Below, one piece after another: positions 25,784-33,439 of a DNA stretch of 64,000 nt. The DNA comes from Pseudonocardia broussonetiae (GTDB lineage: Bacteria > Actinomycetota > Actinomycetes > Mycobacteriales > Pseudonocardiaceae): contig NZ_CP053564.1 in assembly GCF_013155125.1 (NCBI RefSeq), forward strand, positions 3,169,501 through 3,233,500, read 5' to 3'. The position numbers and the translations under genes were made by a program. Under the pieces are notes generated by a model. It was not told the origin of the DNA. It searched no databases and saw only the letters and a list, made by a program, of their open reading frames with translations. Within the stretch, counting starts at the first letter, position 1; every line of letters starts with the position of its first letter.

Positions 25784-26632
25784 TCAGGAGCGGTGCACGT
25801 GGATGTCGCCGCCGGAGGTGCGGGCGCGCACCTCGACCGTGTCCTCCCCGGTGGCGGGGCCGTCGGTCGCGTCGAGGCCGTTGTGCACCTCGCCCTCGGC
25901 GGAGTCGAGGTCGAGCCAGGCGGCGGTGCCGCGGCGGATGCCGATGTCGAGCTCGCCGTAGGCGGTGGTCAGGGAGACCGTGCCGCGCACCACCTCGCCG
26001 ATGCGGACGCCGCCGTGCGCGGTCCGGGCGTCGACGTCGCCCAGGGCGCGCTCCACGTCGATCTCCCCGTCGACGCCCACGAGCCGCAGCGCGCCGGTGA
26101 CCTGGCCGACGGTGATCTCGCCGTCGGTGTTCCGGATGGTGGCGGCGCCCTCGACGGAGCCGACGCGGATGTCGCCGTCCCGTCCGGTGATCTCCGTGGT
26201 GCCGGTGGCGCGGTCGACGTCGATGCCGCCGCTCGACGCGGTGAGGTGCAGCGCCCCCGCCTCCTCCAGCTCGATCTCGCCGTCGGTGGTGCGCAGCCGG
26301 CAGTCCCCGAGGCGACCGGTGGCGCTCAGCCCGCCGCCGACGGTGCCGCGCAGCCCGGACCCGGCGGGGAGGTCGATCGTGACCTCGACGGAGCCGGTGC
26401 GGAACAGGTCGCGCAGCCCGCGGCGGCGCTGCGCGGGCACCGAGACGGTGAGGACGCCGTCGTCGAGCGTGATCCGGGCGCCCGCGGCGGACTCGGCGGC
26501 GACGGGGTCGGACGGGTCGCTCGCCCGCACATCGACCACGGTCTCGGCGCGCTCGCCCGCGGCGACCCGTACCTCCGCGGACGGGACGTCGAGCGCGACG
26601 GTGATCGGGCGGGGCGTGTCGAAGACGGGCAT
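25784..26632 (-). CDS. DUF4097-family beta-strand repeat protein
   Basis: A 282-residue protein made of beta-strand repeats with the pattern GDIxVxxxxGxxxIxxxDG (for instance TDGEIELEEAGALHLTASSG and GRDGDIRVGSVEGAATIRNT), as in DUF4097/bactofilin-like solenoids. No signal peptide or membrane segment was seen. It is 39 bases downstream of a ribbon-helix-helix regulator. The two are probably one transcript controlled by that regulator. Confidence 0.87.
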   Translation of the reverse strand: MPVFDTPRPITVALDVPSAEVRVAAGERAETVVDVRASDPSDPVAAESAAGARITLDDGVLTVSVPAQRRRGLRDLFRTGSVEVTIDLPAGSGLRGTVGGGLSATGRLGDCRLRTTDGEIELEEAGALHLTASSGGIDVDRATGTTEITGRDGDIRVGSVEGAATIRNTDGEITVGQVTGALRLVGVDGEIDVERALGDVDARTAHGGVRIGEVVRGTVSLTTAYGELDIGIRRGTAAWLDLDSAEGEVHNGLDATDGPATGEDTVEVRARTSGGDIHVHRS

Positions 26633-26671
26633 GGGGCGCCTCCTGGGTCTCGGCCGTGGCGGGTGGGGCTG

Positions 26672-27136
26672 CTAGCGGACCCAGCCGGTGTAGCGCTGGG
26701 TGCCGCGGTGCGTGCGGCGCTCGGGTTCGACGGCCGCGGCCGCGGCGCGGCCGAGCCAGGCGTTGACCGACAGGCCCTCGGCCGCGGCGGCCGCCTCGAT
26801 GCGGGCCTTGAGGTTCTCGGGCAGCCGGAAGTTGATCCGGGCGGAGGCGGCGTCGTCGCCCGGTTCCACGGCCGGTGGCGCCACCGTGGCGCCAGATGGG
26901 GCCGTGACGACGAACGAGGGCTCCCGCCCGCGCAGGCGGAGGTCGACCGATCCGGGCGCCAGGTCGCGGGTGATCTCGGCCGCAGCCCCCGACAGGGCCT
27001 CGAGCAGCGTCAGGCGGACGGCGGCGTCGAGCGCGGCGGTGAGGCGCTCGGTCAGCGCCCGCGCCTCCTCGCCGCCGGCGTCGGCGACGACCGCGAGCTC
27101 GCGGCGCAGCGCGTCGACGTAGGGGGTGAGGTCCAC
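26672..27136 (-). CDS. Arc/HicB-like ribbon-helix-helix DNA-binding protein
   Basis: A 154-residue protein. Residues 1 to about 75 are helical. The ribbon-helix-helix occupies about 95-140, with the strand ARINFRLPENLKARIE and helix AAAEGLSVNAWLGRAAAAAV; Arg/Lys and Asn residues fit DNA contact. GTG 27136 is preferred over ATG 27166 because a periodic operator fills 27137-27164; neither start has a Shine-Dalgarno. No toxin gene is adjacent, so this is probably a plain repressor of the DUF4097 operon rather than an antitoxin. Confidence 0.8.
   Translation of the reverse strand: MDLTPYVDALRRELAVVADAGGEEARALTERLTAALDAAVRLTLLEALSGAAAEITRDLAPGSVDLRLRGREPSFVVTAPSGATVAPPAVEPGDDAASARINFRLPENLKARIEAAAAAEGLSVNAWLGRAAAAAVEPERRTHRGTQRYTGWVR
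26877..26904. promoter_or_regulatory. Second GGCGCC array inside the ribbon-helix-helix gene
   Basis: GGCGCC at 26877-26882 and 26888-26893 is again spaced by 11 bases, with a weak third copy (GGGCCG) 11 bases further on. It is within the gene coding for SGATVAPPA, so codon use may explain part of it. The same period as in the promoter makes it worth testing. Confidence 0.4.
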
Positions 27137-27164
27137 GGCGCCATTGTGGCGCCTGAATGGCGCC
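27137..27164. promoter_or_regulatory. Operator-like array of three GGCGCC boxes with 11-base period
   Basis: GGCGCC occurs at 27137-27142, 27148-27153 and 27159-27164, exactly 11 bases apart, about one helical turn. It lies at the start of the ribbon-helix-helix gene, so autoregulation is the natural reading. Arc repressor binds half-sites 11 bases apart, which suits this protein family. Confidence 0.6.
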
Positions 27165-27273
27165 ATGGCAACCGGTGCTGCCGGCCCGCCACAGCGGTCC
27201 GACCCCCTCGCCGCCCCTCGCCGCCCCGCGCCGCCCCGCGTCCGGCGCGCGGATCCGGGTCCCGCGCGCCGAA

Positions 27274-27311
27274 CCTGCTCCCGCGAGGCCCCTGGGGCGC
27301 GCGGGAGCAGG
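27274..27311. repeat. Inverted repeat upstream of the broken dienelactone hydrolase gene
   Basis: CCTGCTCCCGCG (27274-27285) pairs perfectly with 27300-27311 around a 14-base loop. It sits in the gap left of the gene remnant and may be an old terminator or the edge of a deletion. The surrounding 27165-27328 holds no gene. Confidence 0.55.
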
Positions 27312-27328
27312 GAACGCGCGCGGGAGCT

Positions 27329-27716
27329 GACGTCGTGGAGCGCGGCCGCCTCGCCGTCGAGCCGCTGCCCGACGCGCTGGTGACCGTCGGCCTGTCCCTC
27401 GGCGTCCTGCCCGCGCAGCAGATCGCCCAACCCGCCCCGGCGTCCGCGGCGCGCTGCTGCTGCACGGCTGCGTCCCGCCGTCGGAGTTCGGGGGGTGGCT
27501 GCCCGGGCTCCCGGCGCAGGTCCACACGATGGAGGGCGACGAGCCGGGTGACGTCGACGTGGCCCGCGCGCTCGCCGCCGACGTCGCGGAGGTGGAGCTC
27601 CTCCTCCACCCCGGCGACGCCCACCTGTTCACCGACGCGAGCTGCCCGTGCACGACGCGGCGGCCACCGACCTGGTGGTGGAACGGGCGCTCGCGTTCCT
27701 CGCGCGGGTGGCTTGA
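27329..27716 (+). pseudogene. Dienelactone hydrolase family remnant with two frameshifts
   Basis: Three frames joined in order read as the C-terminal part of a small dienelactone-hydrolase-type protein. The first is RGRLAVEPLPDALVTVGLSL, with GLSLGVLPAQQIAQ. After a one-base loss near 27431 come GVRGALLLHGCVPPSEFGGW and LLLHPGDAHLFTDAS. After a second one-base loss near 27642 comes the ending LVVERALAFLARVA and a stop at 27716. The N-terminal part of the usual protein, nucleophile strand included, is missing. Two frameshifts in 390 bases argue against sequencing error. It is therefore a decaying gene. Confidence 0.8.
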
Positions 27717-27741
27717 GCCCGCGGCGCACCGGTCCCGTGCG

Positions 27742-27788
27742 CCGCACACCGGTTGCAGGTGGTGTGCGGAAGCAGAACCGGTGTGCGG
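27742..27788. terminator. Perfect 13-base inverted repeat between the pseudogene and a convergent gene
   Basis: CCGCACACCGGTT (27742-27754) pairs with AACCGGTGTGCGG (27776-27788); loop of 21 bases. It lies between the pseudogene (plus) and the NTF2-like gene (minus), four bases from the latter's stop, so it is probably its terminator. Confidence 0.7.
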
Positions 27789-27791
27789 AGG

Positions 27792-28154
27792 TCAGCTCAC
27801 CGGCTGCACGGTGGCCTGGTGGAAGACCACGCGCCACGGACCGCCACCGCTCCGGCGCCAGAGCGAGCTGCGCAGCGCTGTGCGGTCTGCGCGGCGGGTG
27901 CGGTAGGTGAGCAGGACGACGTCGTCGGCGAGGCGGGTCGCGCACCACTCGTCGGCGACGACCGGGGGGCCGTCGTCGGAGGAGGCCATCATCGCGAGGA
28001 TCGACGCCCGGTCCCACACGCGCCCGGACGCGCCGAACTCGCGGAAGTCCGGGTCGAGGAGCTCACCGGCGACCTCCGGCGCCCGCCGCACGGCAGGGTC
28101 GTGCAGCCGCCGCTCGCGAGCGATGACGTCCTGGAGGTCGGGGTCGTCGGTCAC
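27792..28154 (-). CDS. DUF4440/NTF2-like protein
   Basis: A 120-residue single-domain protein of the cone-shaped NTF2/SnoaL fold. It has helix VIARERRLHDPAVRRAPEVA, then LLDPDFREFGASGRVWDRAS, and strands VVADEWCATRLADDVVLLTY and PWRVVFHQATVQ. GTG 28154 or 28157 may be used. No catalytic set can be assigned. It lies just downstream of the tRNA-Pro gene on the same strand. Confidence 0.75.
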   Translation of the reverse strand: MTDDPDLQDVIARERRLHDPAVRRAPEVAGELLDPDFREFGASGRVWDRASILAMMASSDDGPPVVADEWCATRLADDVVLLTYRTRRADRTALRSSLWRRSGGGPWRVVFHQATVQPVS

Positions 28155-28179
28155 CACCGGATCGTCCCGTTCCCTGACC

Positions 28180-28256
28180 TGGTCGGGGTGGCGGGATTTG
28201 AACCCACGGCCCCTCGCTCCCAAAGCGAGTGCGCTACCAAGCTGCGCCACACCCCG
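28180..28256 (-). tRNA. tRNA-Pro (anticodon TGG)
   Basis: On the minus strand the acceptor stem is CGGGGTG with CACCCCG and discriminator A. The D-arm (GCGCAGCTTGGTAGCGC), the anticodon arm CTCGC-TTTGGGA-GCGAG and the T-arm with GGTTCAAAT are all paired. The 3' CCA is encoded at 28180-28182. Confidence 0.95.
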
Positions 28257-28393
28257 TCGGCGCGAGTGTAAGCCGATCGCCGCACTCTCCGCCCCGCCGG
28301 TCGCTGCTCTGCGGCCGATACCGGACAGACCGGCACACAACACCCCTGAGCGGAGGAGGGGCGCTGCCGGGAACCGGCAGGGGAGGCGTCCGC

Positions 28394-28399
28394 TAGAGT
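28394..28399 (+). promoter_or_regulatory. Probable -10 box of tRNA-Gly
   Basis: TAGAGT lies 26 bases upstream of the mature 5' end, which leaves a short leader as usual for tRNAs. No clear -35 was assigned. Confidence 0.45.
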
Positions 28400-28424
28400 G
28401 ACGACGTCCGGTTCTACCGGGCAC

Positions 28425-28498
28425 GCGGGCGTAGCTCAATGGTAGAGCCCTAGTCTTCCAAACTAGCTACGCGGGTTCGATTCCCGTCGCCCGCTCCA
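28425..28498 (+). tRNA. tRNA-Gly (anticodon TCC)
   Basis: Acceptor stem GCGGGCG pairs with CGCCCGC, discriminator T and encoded CCA. The anticodon arm CTAGT-CTTCCAA-ACTAG and T-loop GGTTCGATTC are intact. Confidence 0.96.
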
Positions 28499-28682
28499 CG
28501 TTCGACCAGGGCTCCCGTCCTGACCACGACGCTGCGGCCCTGCACGTGAGACGGGCCGTGCTCGGCGACTCACACAGCCTGGACTGACGCAGCCCGGTGG
28601 AGGGTTGCCATCCCACGCCGGGATGGAGATCATGCGCGCAGCCTCCACACCGGAGGTACCGCCCCGCCGGGGGAGCGTCGAG

Positions 28683-29549
28683 ATGGACCGCGGAATCGTC
28701 GCCGTGACCGGAGCGACCGGTCGCCAGGGCAGTGCCGTTGCGCGGGCCCTGCTCGCCGACGGGTGGCGGGTGCGGGGGCTGACCCGCGACCCGGAAAGCG
28801 AGCGGGCCCGAGCGCTCGCGGTGCTCGGCGCCGAGATGGTGCCGGCCGACATGGAGGACCCCGCGGCCTTGGACCGCGCGTTCGCCGGCGTCCACGGGGT
28901 CTACAGCGTGCAGAACCCCCAGATCAGCGGCCTCGCGGGCGAGATCCGACAAGGCTGCAAGGTCGCCGAGGCTGCCGAGCGGGCCGATGTGCAGCACCTG
29001 GTGTACGCGTCCGCGGGGACGGGCGAGCGGGGCACCGGGATCGGGTCGTGGGAGTCCAAGCTCGACGTCGAGCAGCGCCTGCGCGAGCTCGAGGTGCCCG
29101 TCACGGTGCTCCGCCCGACCGCCTTCATGGAGCTGATGACCGACCCGGCGTTCTACCCCGCGGCGGGCGTCTGGCACGTCTGGCCCAGGATCGCGGGCGG
29201 CTCGTTCGAGGTCCTGTGGCTGTCCTGCCGGGACCTCGGGGTGATCGCCGCGAAGGTGTTCGCCGATCCGCAGCGCTACCTCGGAGGGGACCTGACGCTC
29301 GCCGCGGACCGCCGATCCCTCGACGAGTGCCGCCACATCTACGCCCGCGTGCACGGGCGGAACCCCCGACGCTTCCCGATGCCCGTCTGGATGCTCCAGC
29401 GGTTCTCGGCAGACACCGTCGCACTGTGGCGCTGGCTTCGAGCGACCGGTTTCGACGCGGATCTCGGCGTGGCCCGAGCCATCCATCCCGCCGCTCTCAG
29501 CGTGGAGGCCTGGCTGCACCAGCAGCGGGTGGAGCCGAACAACGCCTAG
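28683..29549 (+). CDS. NmrA-family NAD(P)-binding protein
   Basis: A 288-residue Rossmann protein of the NmrA/HSCARG group. The dinucleotide loop is GATGRQG at 10-16. Further NmrA features are GLTRDPESERARAL (NADP contact), MEDPAALDRAFAGVHGVYSVQ, VYASAGTGERG and VLRPTAFMELM. The group lacks the Tyr-Lys catalytic pair of classical SDRs and usually senses NADP(H) or acts on small aromatic substrates. The ATG at 28683 is chosen because GATGRQG starts 9 residues later; an upstream extension adds Pro/Arg-rich sequence. It stands alone after the tRNA-Gly gene. Confidence 0.85.
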   Translation: MDRGIVAVTGATGRQGSAVARALLADGWRVRGLTRDPESERARALAVLGAEMVPADMEDPAALDRAFAGVHGVYSVQNPQISGLAGEIRQGCKVAEAAERADVQHLVYASAGTGERGTGIGSWESKLDVEQRLRELEVPVTVLRPTAFMELMTDPAFYPAAGVWHVWPRIAGGSFEVLWLSCRDLGVIAAKVFADPQRYLGGDLTLAADRRSLDECRHIYARVHGRNPRRFPMPVWMLQRFSADTVALWRWLRATGFDADLGVARAIHPAALSVEAWLHQQRVEPNNA

Positions 29550-29711
29550 CCCCGACGCGCCGGGGATCGTGGCCACCCAGGAGGCGGCCCACCGGCGTGC
29601 GGTCGAGTGCACAGGCGCGGACCGATCGTGGCGGTTCGGCGCCGATGGTGAGGTCGCGGGGCTGATCCGGTCCTGCGGCCGCCCACCGTCGGACCTCGGC
29701 CCGTCCCCGAC

Positions 29712-29766
29712 TTGCAGGAAAGCCACGTTCACGCAACGCCGTTGCGTGAACGTGGCTTTCCTGCAA
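29712..29766. terminator. Near-perfect palindrome between convergent genes
   Basis: Arms of 27 bases (29712-29738 and 29740-29766) separated by one base, starting TTGCAGGAAAGCCACGTTCA. It sits in the gap between the NmrA gene (plus) and a small minus-strand gene, so it can terminate both. A related hairpin occurs at 63062-63116. Confidence 0.8.
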
Positions 29767-29786
29767 TGAGGACCGTCGACGCGGAC

Positions 29787-30056
29787 TCACGCACGCGGGC
29801 CGGAGCCCGGCTCCGATGCGGAGTCGACGTGCTCGGACAGCACCGCGGCCACCAGCCGCGGGATCAGCCCGTCACCGAAGCGGTGCCCGAACTCGGCGTA
29901 GGACGTCAGCTCCCGCGCGACCAGTTCGCCCAGTGGGCCCGGGTACGTCCGCCGCGCACGATGGGCGGCCGCCAGACATCGAGCGCGGTCCCCGTAGTCG
30001 AGGGCGGGTGCGTCACCGGACAGCGGGGGTGGTGCCGGGAACAGTCTGATCGTCAC
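29787..30056 (-). CDS. Small hypothetical protein
   Basis: An 89-residue protein, mostly helical (LGELVARELTSYAEFGHRFG, then IPRLVAAVLSEHV), with a Pro-rich N terminus (RLFPAPPPLSGDAPALDYGD). No domain is recognised. The GTG has GGAG about seven bases upstream. It lies 44 bases downstream of the SARP-type regulator on the same strand. Confidence 0.65.
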   Translation of the reverse strand: MTIRLFPAPPPLSGDAPALDYGDRARCLAAAHRARRTYPGPLGELVARELTSYAEFGHRFGDGLIPRLVAAVLSEHVDSASEPGSGPRA

Positions 30057-30100
30057 CGCGTGCTCCTCGTCGGGCCGGCTCGGGCTCGGTCCGGGTGAGG

Positions 30101-33100
30101 TTAGGGCCCCGGCGTTCGCAGACCGTTCGCGTCGCGTCGCCCGTCCGCGGTGGCCGACGGGTCGACCTCCACGCCCAGCGCCGCGAGGTCGGAGCAGCAC
30201 CGTGCGTGCAGCGTCCGACTTCCCTGGGCCGCGGCGAGGTCCACCGCGTGGCGGAGCAGGCCGACCGCGGTCGGACCCGACTCCAGCCCCGCCATCAGCC
30301 GGAGCACCTCCGGGAGCCACCACAGGTCGTCCCGCTGCTCGGCGCTCGACCGTGCGGCGTCGAGGACGGCCCGCGCGGCATCGCGCCGCCCGGCGCCGAG
30401 GAGCGTCTGCGCGAGCAGGGCCAGCCAGTACGGCATGCGGGTGTGCGCCCCCAGCGACCGCAGCCCGTCGAGCCCCTCCTCGATGCGCGCGGCTCCGGCC
30501 TCGCCCCCGGTCAGCCAGCCGTCGAGCATCGTGGCCCAGTGCAGGTAGTAGGCGAACCCGTAGCGCCGGCACAGCTCGAGCAGTTCGCCGACGACGGGCG
30601 CGAGGGCCACCGCGTCGTCGCGCAGCTGGTGCGTGAGACCGGCGTAGGCGAGGCACACGGCGAGGCTGAAGGGGTGGTGGGAGGCGCGTCCGCCCTCGAC
30701 CGCGTCGGCGGACCGGAACGCCGCCTGCTCGTCGTCGCCGAGCAGCCAGTGGGAGTGCGCCGACCACGCCTGGGCGTGCAGGTCGGGACGCAGCCCGAGC
30801 AGGAGCGAGACCTCGTCGTCCAGCAGGGTGCGCGAGAGCTCGAAGTGCTCGACCGCGGTGGCCGGTAGCCCCAGGCTGGCGGCCGTTCCCGCGAACGCGT
30901 AGTGCGCCTGCCCGAGCAGCACGGGGTCCGCGACGCCGAGTTCGAGCGCCCGCGTCGCCAGCCCGTGCGCCTCGACGATGTGGCCCTGCACGAACCGCGC
31001 GCCGTACAGGCCGATCAGGCCGCGCAGCAGCGCCTCCGGCCGGTCGAGCCGGTCGGCGAGCCCGACGCAGCGTTCGAGCATCGACTGCAGCTCGTCGGAG
31101 GAGAACCCGCGGAGCGCGGCGAGCGGGGCCAGCATCGCCTGCAGGATCTCGAGCTCGCGCCCGTCGCGGTCGCGTCCGGCCCTGCGCCGGCCGAGGACGT
31201 CCAGGCAGCGCCGGTAGTGCCGGATCGCCTCGCCGTACGCGAAGACCTCCGCTGCGGTCCCGGCCGCGCGGACCGAGTACGACAGGGCGTGGTCGGGGCG
31301 CCCGCCGCGGTCGTACTGCTCGGCGAGCTGGGCGGCGACGTCGTCGAGGTGCCCCGCGTGCAGGACCTCCAGCCCCTGCGCCAGACGCCGGTGCAGCAGC
31401 CACCGGCGCGGTGGGCTGACCGAGGAGTAGGCGGCGTCGCGCAGGAGGTCGTGGGAGAAGTCGTACTCGCCGCCCTGCTCCCGCAGGATCCGGCGGCGCC
31501 ACAGCTCGTCGACCGCCCGCACCAGCAGTTCGGGGTCGAGGTCGCACGCCTGCCCGAGCAGGTCGAGGCCGAAGTCCCGCCCCACCGCCGCGGCGAGCCC
31601 CGCCACCTGCCGGGCGGTGGGCGAGGCCTGCTCCAGGCGGCGCACCAGGACGGCGTCGAGGTCGGCGGCCCCCAGCGGCTGCTCCGCGCCCGTCGGGTCG
31701 TCCGGCAGGGTGCGGGCGGCCTCCACGACGAACAGCGGGTAGCCCCCGGTGGTGCCGTGCAGCAGCGCCTGCTCGCCGGGCCCGACCGGACGGCCCAGGA
31801 CCGAGCGGGCGAGCTCGGCGGTGCCCGCCGGGTCGAGCGGAGCCAGGCGGAGCACCGTGGCACGCCCGTCCGAGCGCATCGACGACAGCATCGTGGAGGC
31901 GTCCTCGTTGTGCTCGACCTCCTCCGGTCGCACGGTCGCGGCGACCAGCAGGGGTGCGCGGCCGGCGAGACCGAGCAGGAAGGTCAACCACGCGGTGGTC
32001 TCCGGGTCGCACCAGTGCAGGTCGTCGAGCACCAGGAGGACGGGACGTTCCGCGGACAGCACGGCGCGGCCCAGCCCCTCGAAGAACCGGTGCCGCCGCC
32101 AGGCGTCCGCCGCGGCGCGGGATGCGCCCGCCGGGCGCGCGCGGACCGAGCCGGACCCCCGGCCCGGCCGGCCCGGGCGAGGAACGAGCCGGTCGACCTC
32201 GACCTGCCACACCGGGTCCAGCCGGCGCACGCCGTCCTGCAGCGCGCTGCTGCGCAACCACTCCGCCACCGGGGCCAGGGGCAGCCGCCCCGAGGTGCCG
32301 AAGCAGCGCGTCGTGGCCGCCGCGACGCCACCGCTGCGCAGGACGGCCGCCAGTTCGGCGACCAGCCTGCTCTTCCCGACGCCCGCCTCTCCGGCCACCG
32401 CCACGAGCCCGGCACCCCCGCCGCCGGCGGCGTGCTCCCACTGCCGCAGCAGGGACTGCAGCTCGCGGTCCCGGCCGACGAGTCCGGTGACCCTGCCGGG
32501 ACGGCCCACCTCCACGGCGCGTGCCCGGGGTCCGGCGCCGTCGTCGAGCAGCCGGGCGACGACCGCGGTGGTCTGCGCCCCGGGCCGGACGCCGAGCTCC
32601 TGCTCGAGGACGGCGGCGCACCGGTGGTAGGTGCTGACCGCCGCCCCGACGTCCCCGGACTCCAGGTGCACCGCCATCAGGGCGCGGTACCCCGCCTCCT
32701 CGAGCGGCTCGAGCCGGATCCGGCGACGGGCGATCCGCACGGCGCCGGCCACGTCCCCGCACTCCCGCTCGGCCGCGATCGCGAGATCGCAGACCTCCAG
32801 GCAGTCCCGGCGCAGCCGTTCCCGTTCGTCGATCACCCACTCGTCGTCCATCGCGGGCAGGAGGTCGCCCCGGTACGCCTGCAGCGCCGCGTCGGCGTGG
32901 CTCCGCACGGCCTCCCGGTCCCCGGCCGACCGGGCCGCCGACGCCGCGTTCCGCTCACGGCGGAACACGAGGACGTCCACCCGGCACGACGGCACGTCGT
33001 GCCAGACGAGCGTCGTCGGACCGACCGCCAACGGCGCGTCGTCCCCGAGGGCCGCACGCAGGTCGTGCAACTCACGTCGCAGGTTCGTGCGCGCCTGCGC

Positions 33101-33271
33101 CCCGCCCGAGTCGGGCCAGAAGAGGACCGCGAGACGCTGCCGGAACTGCGGCACGTCCGCGTGGAGGACGAGGTGGGCCAGCAGCGCGATCGTGCGCGAC
33201 GAGACCGGTCGGACGTCCGAGGCACGCCCTGCTGTGATCCCCTGATCCCCGAGCAGCCGGACCTCGAGCAC
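30101..33271 (-). CDS. SARP/BTAD-type transcriptional activator with AAA-like ATPase and TPR region
   Basis: A 1056-residue regulator. Residues 1-100 contain the winged-helix SARP part (EVRLLGDQG, then SSRTIALLAHLVLHADV and FRQRLAVLFWPD). About 110-240 is the BTAD helical domain (AVRSHADAALQAYRGDLLPA). Near 290 is a Walker A GEAGVGKSRLV, with the later VLLVLDDLHWCD as Walker B, as in MalT/AfsR-like signalling ATPases. The rest is helical repeats. GTG 33271 is preferred, because GGAGGT stands seven bases upstream and the upstream extension is Pro/Ser-rich. It is divergent from the zinc ADH gene, with an operator between. Confidence 0.85.
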   Translation of the reverse strand: MLEVRLLGDQGITAGRASDVRPVSSRTIALLAHLVLHADVPQFRQRLAVLFWPDSGGAQARTNLRRELHDLRAALGDDAPLAVGPTTLVWHDVPSCRVDVLVFRRERNAASAARSAGDREAVRSHADAALQAYRGDLLPAMDDEWVIDERERLRRDCLEVCDLAIAAERECGDVAGAVRIARRRIRLEPLEEAGYRALMAVHLESGDVGAAVSTYHRCAAVLEQELGVRPGAQTTAVVARLLDDGAGPRARAVEVGRPGRVTGLVGRDRELQSLLRQWEHAAGGGGAGLVAVAGEAGVGKSRLVAELAAVLRSGGVAAATTRCFGTSGRLPLAPVAEWLRSSALQDGVRRLDPVWQVEVDRLVPRPGRPGRGSGSVRARPAGASRAAADAWRRHRFFEGLGRAVLSAERPVLLVLDDLHWCDPETTAWLTFLLGLAGRAPLLVAATVRPEEVEHNEDASTMLSSMRSDGRATVLRLAPLDPAGTAELARSVLGRPVGPGEQALLHGTTGGYPLFVVEAARTLPDDPTGAEQPLGAADLDAVLVRRLEQASPTARQVAGLAAAVGRDFGLDLLGQACDLDPELLVRAVDELWRRRILREQGGEYDFSHDLLRDAAYSSVSPPRRWLLHRRLAQGLEVLHAGHLDDVAAQLAEQYDRGGRPDHALSYSVRAAGTAAEVFAYGEAIRHYRRCLDVLGRRRAGRDRDGRELEILQAMLAPLAALRGFSSDELQSMLERCVGLADRLDRPEALLRGLIGLYGARFVQGHIVEAHGLATRALELGVADPVLLGQAHYAFAGTAASLGLPATAVEHFELSRTLLDDEVSLLLGLRPDLHAQAWSAHSHWLLGDDEQAAFRSADAVEGGRASHHPFSLAVCLAYAGLTHQLRDDAVALAPVVGELLELCRRYGFAYYLHWATMLDGWLTGGEAGAARIEEGLDGLRSLGAHTRMPYWLALLAQTLLGAGRRDAARAVLDAARSSAEQRDDLWWLPEVLRLMAGLESGPTAVGLLRHAVDLAAAQGSRTLHARCCSDLAALGVEVDPSATADGRRDANGLRTPGP

Positions 33272-33377
33272 GGTCAGCACCTCCACGCGGACGAGCCCCG
33301 GGTCCGGGAGCGTACTCCGCAGCCGCGGTGCCCCGGCTCCGTCCGATGCTGTCCGTACGGCAGCGGGAGATGCACAC

Positions 33378-33404
33378 AACTGAGTTCATTTCAGGCCTTA
33401 GGGT
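33378..33404 (+). promoter_or_regulatory. Operator half-match and -10 of the ADH promoter
   Basis: AACTGA-N7-TCAG (33378-33394) lies upstream of a TAGGGT -10 (33399-33404) that would serve the zinc ADH gene at 33440. Left half is perfect, right half is 4 of 6. The divergent SARP gene may be affected too. Confidence 0.55.
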
Positions 33405-33439
33405 GGAGGTGCACACCTGGCCTCGAGGAAGGATCCGCA

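Noticed and set aside
26672..27164. Calling the RHH gene a toxin-antitoxin module
   Set aside because: No toxin-sized partner is next to it. The companion is a 282-residue DUF4097 protein.
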